Shown in pieces: positions 7,698 through 15,740 of a stretch of 41,703 nucleotides of DNA. Origin of the DNA: CAG-273 sp964618105 (GTDB lineage: Bacteria > Bacillota > Clostridia > TANB77 > CAG-508); assembly GCA_964618105.1 (NCBI GenBank), contig CAZUAJ010000006.1:1-41703 (forward strand), written 5' to 3'. The translations under genes and the position numbers were made by a program. The notes beneath the pieces were generated by a model that ran no database searches, was not told where the DNA came from, and saw nothing but the letters and a program-made list of their open reading frames with translations. Each line of letters opens with the position of its first letter. Within the stretch, counting starts at the first letter, position 1.

Positions 7698-7871
7698 TTA
7701 ATTTTCTTCCTTAATATTTTCCAAAGCTACTTTTACTGCTTCAACAACAAAAGCCGTAAAGGTACAATCTTTACCTTTAATTGCATTTTCTACTTCTTCA
7801 ATTATATTATTAGGAAATCTAATACATTTATTAGTTGTCGGTGGGACTGATGGAATTTTAAATTTTTTCAT
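7698..7871 (-). CDS. Small ribbon-helix-helix-like protein
   Basis: A 57-residue protein (MKKFKIPSVPPTTNKCIRF, then an amphipathic helical region with FPNNIIEEVENAI and TAFVVEAVKVALENI). The strand-helix-helix pattern and size fit Arc/CopG-type DNA-binding proteins, which act as dimers and often control plasmid or element genes. I chose the ATG at 7871 because AGGTGA lies eight bases upstream; a longer reading to 7895 is not supported. It is divergent from the cargo operon at 7992 and could regulate it. The family call rests on pattern only. Confidence 0.65.
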   Translation of the reverse strand: MKKFKIPSVPPTTNKCIRFPNNIIEEVENAIKGKDCTFTAFVVEAVKVALENIKEEN

Positions 7872-7945
7872 CTCTAAATCACCTCTGCAATACATTTATA
7901 TATATTATATGCAAAAATATATTTATTATCTGCATAACAAAAGTA

Positions 7946-7974
7946 TTGCAAATAAATATAGTTTATGATAAACT
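7946..7974 (+). promoter_or_regulatory. Promoter of the cargo operon
   Basis: TTGCAA (7946-7951), a 17-base spacer and TAAACT (7969-7974), upstream of GGGGTGATGAA and the ATG at 7992. The -10 match is only partial. Confidence 0.45.
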
Positions 7975-7991
7975 AGTATAGGGGTGATGAA

Positions 7992-8411
7992 ATGAAGAAA
8001 AAAGTTATTATTTTAATAATAATTGTTATTGTATTAATTATTAGTTTCTTTTCCTATAAAATAATCAACGAAGAAAAACATACAATTAAAGGAACAAATT
8101 TAGTTGCATATACAAGTCTTCGCTTGGCTGTGGCTGAAGTAGCGCTAGGTAAAGACCAAAGTAGTTTAGATTCTAATAAAATGAATAATTTAGAAAATTT
8201 TATAACAGAAATAAGCCCTAAAAATCAGTGGTTTTCAGAAAATTCTGGAACATTCTATATAGGGACTATGGATACATCTGATTTAAATATTACTTGGATT
8301 TCTGATGGAACATACTATGCAACATTTTATGTTACAAAAGATACTAATATATTAAAAAAATATACTTTTTCAACTGGAAAAGAGAAAGGGTATAGTATTT
8401 ATATTGATTAA
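7992..8411 (+). CDS. Membrane-anchored protein of unknown function
   Basis: A 139-residue protein with one N-terminal hydrophobic segment (residues 4-22) after a Lys-rich start and no lipobox cysteine, so it is probably a membrane-anchored extracellular protein. The rest is a small domain rich in Thr, Ser and aromatics (TSDLNITWISDGTYYATFYV), probably beta-structured. I do not recognise the family. It is the first gene of a two-gene operon on IME1, with a GGGGTGATG site. Together with the next gene it may give the host a surface trait; nothing more specific can be said. Confidence 0.7.
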   Translation: MKKKVIILIIIVIVLIISFFSYKIINEEKHTIKGTNLVAYTSLRLAVAEVALGKDQSSLDSNKMNNLENFITEISPKNQWFSENSGTFYIGTMDTSDLNITWISDGTYYATFYVTKDTNILKKYTFSTGKEKGYSIYID

Positions 8412-8431
8412 TTGAAAAAGGAGAAACAAAA

Positions 8432-8908
8432 ATGGCTTTAAAAATATGTAAAGAATGTGGAACAGAGGTTAGTGAAAGTGCAAAAATTTGCCCCAAGTGT
8501 GGCAAAAAATTAAAACACTCATGGTTAAGAATTATTTTAGGAATTTTAATAGTTTGTATTGGTTTAGTAGGAATTATATCTGATAGTGATGATATATCAA
8601 CTACAATAAATAGTGATTTTCAATCTAATAATCAATCACAGGAAAAATTTACATTGATTTCTTCTGAAATGACGACAGATATTATTGGCAGTTGCTATAT
8701 TGAAGGTACAATACAAAATAATACTTCAAAAACTTATAACTATGTTCAAGTAACATTTAATATCTATGATATAGATGGAAATCAACTAGGTACAGCTGTT
8801 GATAATATTAATAATTTTCAAGCAAATGGAACTTGGAAATATAAAGCAATTGGATTAACAACGGAAAAAGTTGTGACTTATGAATTTGTAGAAATAACAG
8901 GTTGGTAA
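8432..8908 (+). CDS. Zinc-ribbon, single-TM protein with FxLYD-like domain
   Basis: A 158-residue protein in three parts. Residues 5-25 form a zinc ribbon (CKECG...CPKCG). Residues 31-48 are a membrane helix. Residues 72-158 form an extracellular beta domain with the FxLYD-like pattern (YIEGTIQNNTSKTYNYVQV and FNIYDIDGNQLG). This architecture is common in Firmicutes and thought to sense or bind at the cell surface, but the role is unknown. It lies 20 bases after the previous gene with an AAAGGAGAAAC site, so they are co-transcribed. It ends at a strong bidirectional hairpin. Confidence 0.82.
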   Translation: MALKICKECGTEVSESAKICPKCGKKLKHSWLRIILGILIVCIGLVGIISDSDDISTTINSDFQSNNQSQEKFTLISSEMTTDIIGSCYIEGTIQNNTSKTYNYVQVTFNIYDIDGNQLGTAVDNINNFQANGTWKYKAIGLTTEKVVTYEFVEITGW

Positions 8909-8922
8909 TATATAAATTCAAG

Positions 8923-8969
8923 CAAATGCAACATATTATTTTATTTAGATAATATGTTGCACTTGTTTT
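8923..8969. terminator. Bidirectional terminator between cargo operon and relaxase
   Basis: A 16-bp stem with one mismatch (8923-8938 with 8950-8965), followed by T runs. It serves the plus-strand cargo operon and the minus-strand relaxase gene that stops at 8991. Confidence 0.88.
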
Positions 8970-8990
8970 ATTTATAGTAAAATTTATTAG

Positions 8991-10196
8991 TCAATAAAGT
9001 TCAAATTCTTCCTCTTTTTCAATAGTTTGATTTTCAAAATTTAAATTTGTATGTGTTTCTCTTTCAAAATCCCTTATTAAAGCTTCTTCAGAAGGAACAG
9101 AAAACTTATGGCATACCCAAGTAATAAACTTTTGAATTGTAAACTTAAATTTATCAATAATTTTATTTAAGTAACTATTTTCTTTTTCTAATTTATCTAT
9201 TATTCTTTGATATTGATAATCTATGTTGTAAATTTCATTTTCATATTTATATTTTAATTCTTTTTCCTTTTCTTTAGAGGTTAGTTCTAATTTTTTACAT
9301 TTTGCTTTTAATTCAATATTATCTGTTATTAAATTGTCTCTTTCTTTTTCAAATTTTTCTGCTTTATCTATAATTGTAGTTTGTTTTGTTAATTCTTTAT
9401 GAAGTGATAGATTTTCGTTATATAATTCTTTTATTAAATTATCTCTAGGTTTTATAATTTCATTTTCTATTTTTTCATCTCTATTTAGCATAAGTTTTTT
9501 AAAGTCTTTTATACCGGGTGTTTCTGGTAGTTCTAATTTAATGCTATTTAGTAATTCTTTTGTATTTTCGAAATTAGTAATTTTCTTGTATTCTTGCACA
9601 GAATAATGTTCTCTGTTAGTTACTTTAACTAATTCTCCTCTTTCTAGTTTAAAACCTTTTTCAGAAATATGTTTAAAATAAGAATTTTGCAAATCTCTAT
9701 AACTATTTTTTCCTTTCCAAAAATCTCTACAACAAACTTTGTCTATTTTATTGCCTTGTTTATCGGTTGTATGAACTACTGGAATAAATAATAGGTGCAT
9801 ATGTGGTGTATCTTCATCCATATGTACTACTGCTGAAATTATATTTTGCTCACCTAAATTTTTGTATTTACAGATAAAATTATAACTTTCCTTAAAATAT
9901 CTTTTACTTTCTTTATATCCTATTTGATCAAAAAATTTTTGATCAGAAGTAAACACCATTTCACACATTATATTGCTATTACTTCTTATTTGACCTTTTA
10001 AATCATATTTTTCCTTTATTCTATCAAACTCTTTTATATAACTTAATTCATTTTTCTTTAAATAATAATTTAGTTCTGTTTTGCTTTTATCTATATTTTT
10101 ATTTGAATAATTTTTTGTTTTTCTCTCATTATGCTTATATGCTCCCATAGCTTGTGCTCTAGTCAATTTTGCATTTCTAATTATAGCATAGCTCAT
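8991..10196 (-). CDS. mobV: MobV family relaxase (Pre/Mob)
   Basis: A 401-residue relaxase that would nick oriT and lead single-stranded transfer of the element. The start MSYAIIRNAK is the typical MobV N terminus. HNERKTKNYSN near residue 22 fits motif I, and HMDEDTPHMHLLF near 128 is the metal-binding HxDExxPHxH motif III. The last third (about residues 240-350) is charged and coiled-coil-like, as in MobM. I use the ATG at 10196, preceded by GAGGA; a TTG reading to 10220 is less likely. The matching oriT lies 44 bases upstream of this start, on the same strand as in pMV158. It is somewhat shorter than MobM, but the catalytic half is complete. Confidence 0.93.
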   Translation of the reverse strand: MSYAIIRNAKLTRAQAMGAYKHNERKTKNYSNKNIDKSKTELNYYLKKNELSYIKEFDRIKEKYDLKGQIRSNSNIMCEMVFTSDQKFFDQIGYKESKRYFKESYNFICKYKNLGEQNIISAVVHMDEDTPHMHLLFIPVVHTTDKQGNKIDKVCCRDFWKGKNSYRDLQNSYFKHISEKGFKLERGELVKVTNREHYSVQEYKKITNFENTKELLNSIKLELPETPGIKDFKKLMLNRDEKIENEIIKPRDNLIKELYNENLSLHKELTKQTTIIDKAEKFEKERDNLITDNIELKAKCKKLELTSKEKEKELKYKYENEIYNIDYQYQRIIDKLEKENSYLNKIIDKFKFTIQKFITWVCHKFSVPSEEALIRDFERETHTNLNFENQTIEKEEEFELY

Positions 10197-10239
10197 ATAT
10201 TCCTCATTGATCCTTTTCAAATTTACGAGATAAGATATT

Positions 10240-10405
10240 CTTGTCTAACACACTAGACAAGTTTTTTTCAAAACTTATCTGTGTGGCAGGAGATCCTGCA
10301 CCCTTTCCTAAAAAATAACTAAAGTATTTTTTAGGCTTGCCTCAAAATAAACAAGTTATTTTGACTCAAGTGAAGTTGCACTATAAAGCATATCCTTTGC
10401 AACTT
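10240..10405 (-). other. oriT: oriT with pMV158-type nic sequence and hairpins
   Basis: The minus strand of 10246-10255 reads TAGTGTGTTA, identical to the published nic region of the pMV158/MobM family (cleaved between G and T in TAGTGTG/TTA). It lies in an inverted repeat, CTTGTCTA (10240-10247) and TAGACAAG (10254-10261). Further hairpins follow towards the rep gene: AAGTTTT/AAAACTT, GCAGGA/TCCTGC (10286-10299), CCTAAAAAATA/TATTTTTTAGG, CAAAATAA/TTATTTTG and GAAGTTGCA/TGCAACTTC. The position just upstream of the MobV gene fits a transfer origin. Confidence 0.8.
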
Positions 10406-10422
10406 CATATCAGAGCAATTTT

Positions 10423-11340
10423 CTATGAAGACGCTATTGCATTTTCGCTAGCAAAGTTAGCATATAAGCTATTAAAATATTTTCTTTCATATTCACGAGT
10501 AAAAACAGCAGTTTTATTTTGTAATTTTATATTGCTATTTCCTAAATTATTATATAAACAAATCATTAAATAATTAGCCATATTTTTAACATTATTACTA
10601 TTTTTAGCAATATCTAATAATTGAATTAAATTATTTTTATTTATTAAAGGTAGTTTTGATAATATCTTTGAATTAGTAATCATAATACTACCAACTTTTA
10701 AATTATCAGCATAATATAACCTTTCTATTACATCTTCTAAAATTGATTGTTCTTCTTTTGTAAATTCATTAAGTTTGCAATTTTCTTTTATATCTTTTAA
10801 TGAAATACATTCTTCATTACTTTGAGGATTGATAGAATCAGTATTGATTATATTAGTTTTGATATTATTAGGATTGATTGTAGGTAAAAATTCCGTATCA
10901 AGAGTTGTATTTTTTACTTTTCCAGAACCGTAATTTTTACTGTTCAAGACTTGTAGATTTTTCTGTTCAGTATTAGCAATTATTTCTTCGTGTTGAATTT
11001 TACCTACATAAATTAAATTAGGCTTACCTAAACCTTGTCTTTTTTCTTTTACTAAATTAACATCAGTTAATTGTTTAAATGCTTTAGTAACTGTCTTATC
11101 AGATAGATTTAATTTATCTTGAACTTCTTCTCTTGTGAATATTAAATATACTCTGCCATATTCATCAAACCAATGATGTTTTTGTGATAGTGTTAATCTA
11201 TCAAGCAAAAAAGCATATAATATTTTACTATCTGAATTTAACTTTGTTTTATATAAATTATTAACAAATAATTCTTGTGGTATTTGATAATAACTATTTT
11301 CTAATATTTCGTTATTTTTATAATAATCTATTTCTTTCAT
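10423..11340 (-). CDS. repA: RepA_N-type replication initiator
   Basis: A 305-residue protein. Its N-terminal 120 residues carry the winged-helix domain of RepA_N plasmid initiators (YAFLLDRLTLS, YLIFTREEVQDKL, VTKAFKQLTDVNLVKEKRQG and KPNLIYVGKI). These proteins start theta replication of Firmicute plasmids and some integrative elements. The middle is low-complexity and the C terminus (SILEDVIERLYYADNLKVG onwards) is helical. I use the ATG at 11340, with AAAGGAAC at good spacing; an ATG three bases earlier is equally possible. Iteron-like repeats lie directly upstream. On an IME this gene suggests a replicating circular stage after excision. The IME2 copy is related but shorter. Confidence 0.85.
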   Translation of the reverse strand: MKEIDYYKNNEILENSYYQIPQELFVNNLYKTKLNSDSKILYAFLLDRLTLSQKHHWFDEYGRVYLIFTREEVQDKLNLSDKTVTKAFKQLTDVNLVKEKRQGLGKPNLIYVGKIQHEEIIANTEQKNLQVLNSKNYGSGKVKNTTLDTEFLPTINPNNIKTNIINTDSINPQSNEECISLKDIKENCKLNEFTKEEQSILEDVIERLYYADNLKVGSIMITNSKILSKLPLINKNNLIQLLDIAKNSNNVKNMANYLMICLYNNLGNSNIKLQNKTAVFTREYERKYFNSLYANFASENAIASS

Positions 11341-11372
11341 CATTGTTCCTTTCCAAGATGAAAGAGCATTTA

Positions 11373-11471
11373 AAAGTTCTCTAAAGTATTTTAGAACTTT
11401 TTAAAACATTTTTCATTGACTTCAAAATTTTTTAAAACATAAATTTTAGAACTATTTTAAAACTTTTTATA
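11373..11471. repeat. AGAACTTTTTAAAAC-type repeats upstream of repA
   Basis: Direct and inverted copies of an AGAACT-TTTTAAAAC motif. TTTTAGAACT followed by TTTTAAAAC occurs near 11391-11408 and again near 11444-11464, and AAAAGTTCT lies inverted near 11373. They occupy the rep leader and could be iterons bound by RepA, or operator sites. In known RepA_N plasmids the origin often lies inside rep, so an operator role is a real alternative. Confidence 0.55.
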
Positions 11472-11495
11472 GAATTTTTGAGAACTCCATAGAAA

Positions 11496-11570
11496 AAAGA
11501 GTACTAATCAAATCCACTGATTAATACTCTTTCACGATTTTGCAATTTTCTATGGTTTTATGAAAATTGC
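11496..11570. terminator. End hairpins of IME1
   Basis: AAAGAGTACTAATCA (11496-11510) pairs with TGATTAATACTCTTT (11518-11532) with one mismatch. A second stem, GCAATTTTC with GAAAATTGC, closes at 11570, just before the att core. On the minus strand the first stem is followed by T6, so it would end transcripts arriving from the right. Similar hairpins stand at the same place in IME2 and left of 4318. Confidence 0.75.
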
Positions 11571-11573
11571 TTA

Positions 11574-11590
11574 AATATGGTCGAGGCGAC
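11574..11590. other. att core between IME1 and IME2
   Basis: AATATGGTCGAGGCGAC is an exact 17-bp copy of 21006-21022, which covers the tRNA-Pro 3' end. It marks the joint between the two elements. The bases to 11699 that follow are AT-rich with no gene. Confidence 0.9.
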
Positions 11591-11699
11591 TACCGCTTCA
11601 TAACACATATCTATTAAAATTACTGCATTTCAAAGTTTTAATTCTATTCTTGAAATTTGACCTTAAAATTTTTATTATTTTTTATCTATTTAAGTTTAG

Positions 11700-13030
11700 C
11701 TATATCTCACTTATTCCATCTGTTACATAATTAATATATTTTTCTTTCTCTTTTCTTTGGTAAAAGTTAAAAACTTTACCATATTCATTAATGGTAGTCT
11801 GAATATCGTGGTGTCCCATTAATGTTTGAAGTACAGGAAGAGAAATACCAGCTTCAATACATCTTGTTGCAAATGTATGTCTTAATCTATGAGAACTAAA
11901 TTGTTTCCAATAGTTTAAACCAATTTCTTTTGCAACTCGTTTTAAATAACTATTTACACTACTTTCTAAAATAAGTGAGCCGTTATCTTGACAGAATAAT
12001 AATTTTTCTTTGTTATCTTCATTTGATTCAGCATTAACTATTGCTTCAATAACATTATTTCTAAAAACATCATTAATCTGTACAAGTCTAGCACCATCTT
12101 TTGTTCGAGATAAGGCAGAATCATGTATGTAAGGTTTATGATTTTCATCATGTGTTAATATTTTACTAACATAAATTGTATTACTTTTTATATCTACATC
12201 AGATATATTTAATGCAATGATTTCTCCTAATCTCATTCCAGTGTACAATTCAATTAAGACAAGATTTCTAAAAGGATGTAAATTATTAATTAAATACTCT
12301 TTAAATCTTTTTTCTTCATCAAATGTCATTGGATTAACTTGTTTTGTAGCAATCTTACTTTGAGTTTTTTCGATTTTGTTAAATCCTCTAAAAAAGTTCT
12401 TTTTAATATAATCATTTTCTTCAGCATAATCATATATTCTTGAAAGCATTCCATAATCTTTTTTATTATAGAATTTGATTTGTTTCTTTCATCTTCAAGA
12501 AAATCTTCAATGTTTTCTCTTTTTACTTTTTCAATAGGAATATTAGCAAAATCATAATTTGAAATTCTTTTCAATGTGCTCATGTTTGTCCTATATGCAT
12601 TAGTTCCAATTTTACCTCTAGACTTTTTTATTTCTTCCATTTGATATCCTAAAGAATATATAGTAACCATAGTTTTTTGCAAAATATTTTTAGGTAGTCC
12701 ATTTCTTTTTACATCATCTTTAAATTGATAAAGTTTGTATAATGCTTCATCTTCAGTTTTTCCAGTAAAAGTTTTCTTAATTTCTTTTCCTGTTTGTGGA
12801 CTTCTTCCTAAGTTTAATATTGCTTTTGAACAAGATGAAATATAGTAAATATTACATTCTGCTGCATTTGAACAATTTTTACATAAAGAACATTTTGTAA
12901 GTTTTTTTCTATTGCTACAAATTGACCTATCTTTACAATTCTTACACGTTGGACAGATAGGCAAGGTGTTTACCTTTTTCTTTGTTTTTATTGTATATGT
13001 TCCAACTGTAATTCCTTTTGAGTGTTGCAT
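11700..13030 (-). pseudogene. int: Tyrosine recombinase split by a one-base frameshift
   Basis: Two overlapping minus-strand frames together make one integrase of about 443 residues, related to the intact IME1 enzyme. The N-terminal part (13030 down to about 12460) has the start MQHSKGITVGTYTIK, the two CxxCxxCx5C clusters and the arm-binding region. The C-terminal part has LYTGMRLGE, LRHTFATRC, LMGHHDIQTT and the tyrosine in INEYGK. The break is at a run of six A on the coding strand (plus-strand T6, 12459-12464). One more A would restore KKDYGMLS, aligned with KKDYRMLK in IME1. It may be true inactivation, slippage-prone switching or a sequencing error in a homopolymer. All catalytic residues are present in the second frame, which alone lacks the N-terminal binding domains. 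Confidence 0.88.
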
Positions 13031-13156
13031 TTAGTACCTCCTTATTTTAGGAAGAAACTACCCTGCTTTACTCTTGTACCAATAAAATTTTTAATGTATA
13101 TCTATGTAGCACAGGGTGTTCTTGAAAATAGTTATTTTAAAAAAATTATTTGTCCG

Positions 13157-13366
13157 TTAAAATAAACTTTCAGTTTCATTTCTAATAACATGTCTTTCGC
13201 TTAAAAATCTTTCTAAACAATCTGCTTTTACCCAAAATGCTCGTCCGATTTTTATGCTTGGAAAATCTTTAGAATTGAATAATTCTAAACATTTAGTGTT
13301 ACCTAAATGTAGAAGTTTTCTAACATCTTCTGGCGAATACATAACTATATTATCAAGTTTTTCCAT
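13157..13366 (-). CDS. xis: Excisionase-like helix-turn-helix protein
   Basis: A 69-residue protein of the HTH_17/excisionase type: YSPEDVRKLLHLGNTKCLEL, then IKIGRAFWVKADCLERFL, the classic winged-HTH pattern of Tn916-like Xis proteins. It would bend DNA at the element end and steer the integrase towards excision. The second ATG (13366) has AGGAGG at correct spacing; the first (13372) would be only one base from the site. It lies 126 bases upstream of the integrase on the same strand, the usual xis-int order. IME1 has no counterpart. Confidence 0.85.
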   Translation of the reverse strand: MEKLDNIVMYSPEDVRKLLHLGNTKCLELFNSKDFPSIKIGRAFWVKADCLERFLSERHVIRNETESLF

Positions 13367-13560
13367 AATCATACCTCCTTAACTTAACCCTTTGTTTTGC
13401 ATGATGTTTAAGTGATTTGGTATGGTATGGTTACCCTTCGAGTCCAAATTTAACATAACATCTATGCATTGTCAATGGTCTTTTTTGAAATCTAAATTAT
13501 TAAAAATCTTCTACGATCTTTAATATTGCAATATGAAGTTTTTAAAATTTTTGAAAATTT

Positions 13561-13673
13561 TATTCTTCTATAATGAACAGCACTACAAAATGAAAAAAAG
13601 ATACATTTAATTTAATTTTTTTTAAATTTTTATTTTTCTGTCTATAAATAACAGCACTAAAAATTCAAAAAAG
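13561..13673. repeat. Imperfect direct repeats with an AACAGCACTA core
   Basis: TAATGAACAGCACTACAAAA (from 13571) and a similar stretch around AACAGCACTAAAAATTCAAA (from 13650) recur about 79 bases apart, each followed by an A-rich tail. They lie in the 690-base gene-free stretch 13367-14059, between xis and the restriction-modification operon, possibly as Xis or integrase arm sites. The repeat is imperfect. Confidence 0.4.
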
Positions 13674-13880
13674 TGGACAATAAAAATAAAAAAATTTATT
13701 TTATAGAACTTTATATGGAATTAATTTATTATTCTTAGATGAGAATAAATAATTTTTTTCGAATTAAATATTAAATTATAAAATAATTGAATATTGTTAA
13801 GCAAATGTCACAATAAACATTTTTTAAGTATATTAATCAGTACTTTTAAAAGTACATAAAAATAATAAAAAATTGAATTT

Positions 13881-13942
13881 CTTGTACTAGCAAGCAATGA
13901 ATTCGTTCACACGGAATTCTGTACAATGGGATAAAATCCCAA
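13881..13942. other. Nested palindromes upstream of the R-M operon
   Basis: TTGTAC (13882-13887) and GTACAA (13921-13926) enclose two GAATTC sites (13899-13904 and 13914-13919). TGGGAT-AAA-ATCCCA follows (13927-13941). This is a compact structured patch in AT-rich DNA about 120 bases before dpnM. It could be a transfer origin remnant, an operator or a small RNA. The rest of 13367-14059 is AT-rich, with no gene seen. Confidence 0.4.
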
Positions 13943-14059
13943 GCCCTTTCTAATTTTTTGAAAAAATATTTATTAGAAATAAAATTGAAAACATTGCTAT
14001 TTTTTCTTTTAAATTTTTAAAAAATATGATATATTAGTTTTGAAATTTTGGAGGTAAAA

Positions 14060-15010
14060 ATGAAAATAGTAAAACCTTTTGTGAAATGGGCTGGTGGAAA
14101 AAATAGTCTAATACCACAAATAACAAAATATTATCCGTATGAATTAAAAAATGGAACTATTGAAAGATATATTGAACCCTTTGTAGGTGGTGGTGCTGTT
14201 TTAATAGACATTTTACAGAAATATGAAGTAAAAGAAGCATATGCTTTTGATATAAATATAGATTTAATTAATTGTTATAATGTAATAAAAAATAATGTTG
14301 AAGAATTAATAAGCAAGTTAGATAAAAAAGAAAAAGAATTTCTAGCTTTAAATGATGAAGAAAGACAATGTTATTTTTATGATATTAGAGCAGAATATAA
14401 CTCTTACAAACTAAAGGATGAATTAGATGTAAAAAGAGCAGCTGAGTTTATTTTCTTAAATAGAACTTGTTTCAATGGATTATATAGAGTTAATAAAGAT
14501 GGAAAATTTAATGTACCTTGTGGTAAATATAAAAATCCAACAATATGTGATTCTAGCAATTTAAGAAATTTATCAAAACTAATTCAAAATGTTATTTTTC
14601 AGTATGGGGATTATAAAAAAAGCGAACAATATGTAAATGATAATACTTTTATGTATTTTGATCCACCTTATAGACCTTTATCAGTTACATCTGGATTTAC
14701 ATCTTATACTAAAGAAGATTTTAATGATGATAATCAAAAAGAGTTGGCAAAATATTTTAACAAATTAAGTTTAAAGAATGCAAAATTGATGTTAAGCAAT
14801 TCAAATCCAAAGAATGTTAATGAAAATGATAATTTTTTTGAAGACATCTATAAAGGTTTCTACATAAATGAAGTTTCAGCAAAAAGAATGATAAATTCAG
14901 ATGCTAAAGGTCGTGGAGAAATTTCTGAGTTGCTAATAACAAATTATGAGGAGCAATTAAAATGGAATTATCAAATGGATTCTACTTTAGAGATGGTAGC
15001 TTTAAGTTAA
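14060..15010 (+). CDS. dpnM: DNA adenine methyltransferase M1 (DpnM/Dam type, GATC)
   Basis: A 316-residue N6-adenine methyltransferase of the D12 (alpha) class. It shows KPFVKWAGGKNSLIPQI (SAM-binding FxGxG region), EPFVGGGAVL and the catalytic DPPY in FDPPYRPL. The order of motifs and the companion genes identify it as the DpnM-like enzyme of a DpnII system, which methylates adenine in double-stranded GATC. The ATG at 14060 follows TTGGAGG; a TTG reading to 14048 would begin inside the site. It is first of a three-gene operon and overlaps the next gene by 49 bases. Confidence 0.93.
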   Translation: MKIVKPFVKWAGGKNSLIPQITKYYPYELKNGTIERYIEPFVGGGAVLIDILQKYEVKEAYAFDINIDLINCYNVIKNNVEELISKLDKKEKEFLALNDEERQCYFYDIRAEYNSYKLKDELDVKRAAEFIFLNRTCFNGLYRVNKDGKFNVPCGKYKNPTICDSSNLRNLSKLIQNVIFQYGDYKKSEQYVNDNTFMYFDPPYRPLSVTSGFTSYTKEDFNDDNQKELAKYFNKLSLKNAKLMLSNSNPKNVNENDNFFEDIYKGFYINEVSAKRMINSDAKGRGEISELLITNYEEQLKWNYQMDSTLEMVALS

Positions 15011-15738
15011 TAAATGATGATACCTTTAATGCATTAAAAAAATTTGAAGAAAAAACTTTTGATATGATATTTGCTGATCCACCTTATTTTTTATCAGATA
15101 ATGGTATAACTTGTAGTGGTGGCAGAATGGTCAGTGTCAATAAAGGGATTTGGGACAAGTCTTTATCAGTTAAAGAAAAACATGATTTTAATAAGAAATG
15201 GATTAAAGAATGTTATAGAGTTTTAAAAGATAATGGAACAATATGGATTAGTGGAACATTGCATAATATTTATTCAATAGGCATGGCACTTGAAGAAGAA
15301 GGTTTTAAAATTATTAATAATATAACTTGGCAAAAGACCAATCCACCACCAAATTTAGCTTGTAAAACATTTACTCATTCAACTGAAACAATATTATGGG
15401 CTAAAAAAGATTTAAAGAATAATAGATATACATTTAATTATAACTTGATGAAAGAATTAAATGATAATAAGCAAATGAAAGATGTTTGGACAACTTCTTT
15501 GACTAAGCCATCTGAAAAGAAACAAGGAAAACATCCTACACAAAAACCTTTAGAAATATTAAACAGAATTATATTAGCTTCAACAAAAGAAAATGATTTG
15601 ATTTTAGACCCATTTTGTGGTAGTAGTACAACAGGAATTGCAGCAATAAAGTTAAATAGAAGATATATAGGAATAGATAATGAAAAAGAATATTTAGACT
15701 TGTCTATTAGAAGATATCAAGAAATAGAGGAGAAGTAG
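14962..15738 (+). CDS. dpnA: DNA adenine methyltransferase M2 (DpnA type)
   Basis: A 258-residue methyltransferase of the beta class, with the catalytic motif first (FADPPYFLS near residue 38) and the SAM motif late (DPFCGSSTTGIAA near 216). In the DpnII system DpnA methylates GATC also on single-stranded DNA and protects incoming unmethylated strands during DNA uptake. That fits a mobile element entering as a single strand. The start ATG lies inside dpnM, with GAGGAG nine bases upstream, so the 49-base overlap is real and suggests coupled translation. The endonuclease gene starts two bases after its stop. Confidence 0.93.
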   Translation: MELSNGFYFRDGSFKLINDDTFNALKKFEEKTFDMIFADPPYFLSDNGITCSGGRMVSVNKGIWDKSLSVKEKHDFNKKWIKECYRVLKDNGTIWISGTLHNIYSIGMALEEEGFKIINNITWQKTNPPPNLACKTFTHSTETILWAKKDLKNNRYTFNYNLMKELNDNKQMKDVWTTSLTKPSEKKQGKHPTQKPLEILNRIILASTKENDLILDPFCGSSTTGIAAIKLNRRYIGIDNEKEYLDLSIRRYQEIEEK

Positions 15739-15740
15739 TT

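Larger units (their letters stand above)
4318..11590. mobile_element. IME1: integrative mobilizable element with MobV relaxase
   Basis: This interval is bounded by the att-like cores at 4318 and 11574. It contains, from left to right, an intact tyrosine recombinase, an IS481-like insertion, a truncated DUF3800 gene, a ribbon-helix-helix protein, two membrane-anchored cargo proteins, a MobV relaxase with oriT, a RepA_N initiator and iteron-like repeats. There are no conjugation (type IV secretion) genes, so transfer would need a helper. No excisionase is visible; the IS sits where one is expected by comparison with IME2. Confidence 0.75.

Noticed and set aside
10337..10573. Plus-strand open frame over the oriT and the end of repA
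   Set aside because: It overlaps a well-supported initiator gene in antisense and the hairpins of oriT; composition is not protein-like.
11373..11471. CRISPR array
   Set aside because: The repeats are short, AT-rich, irregularly spaced and partly inverted; no cas genes are present anywhere in the window.
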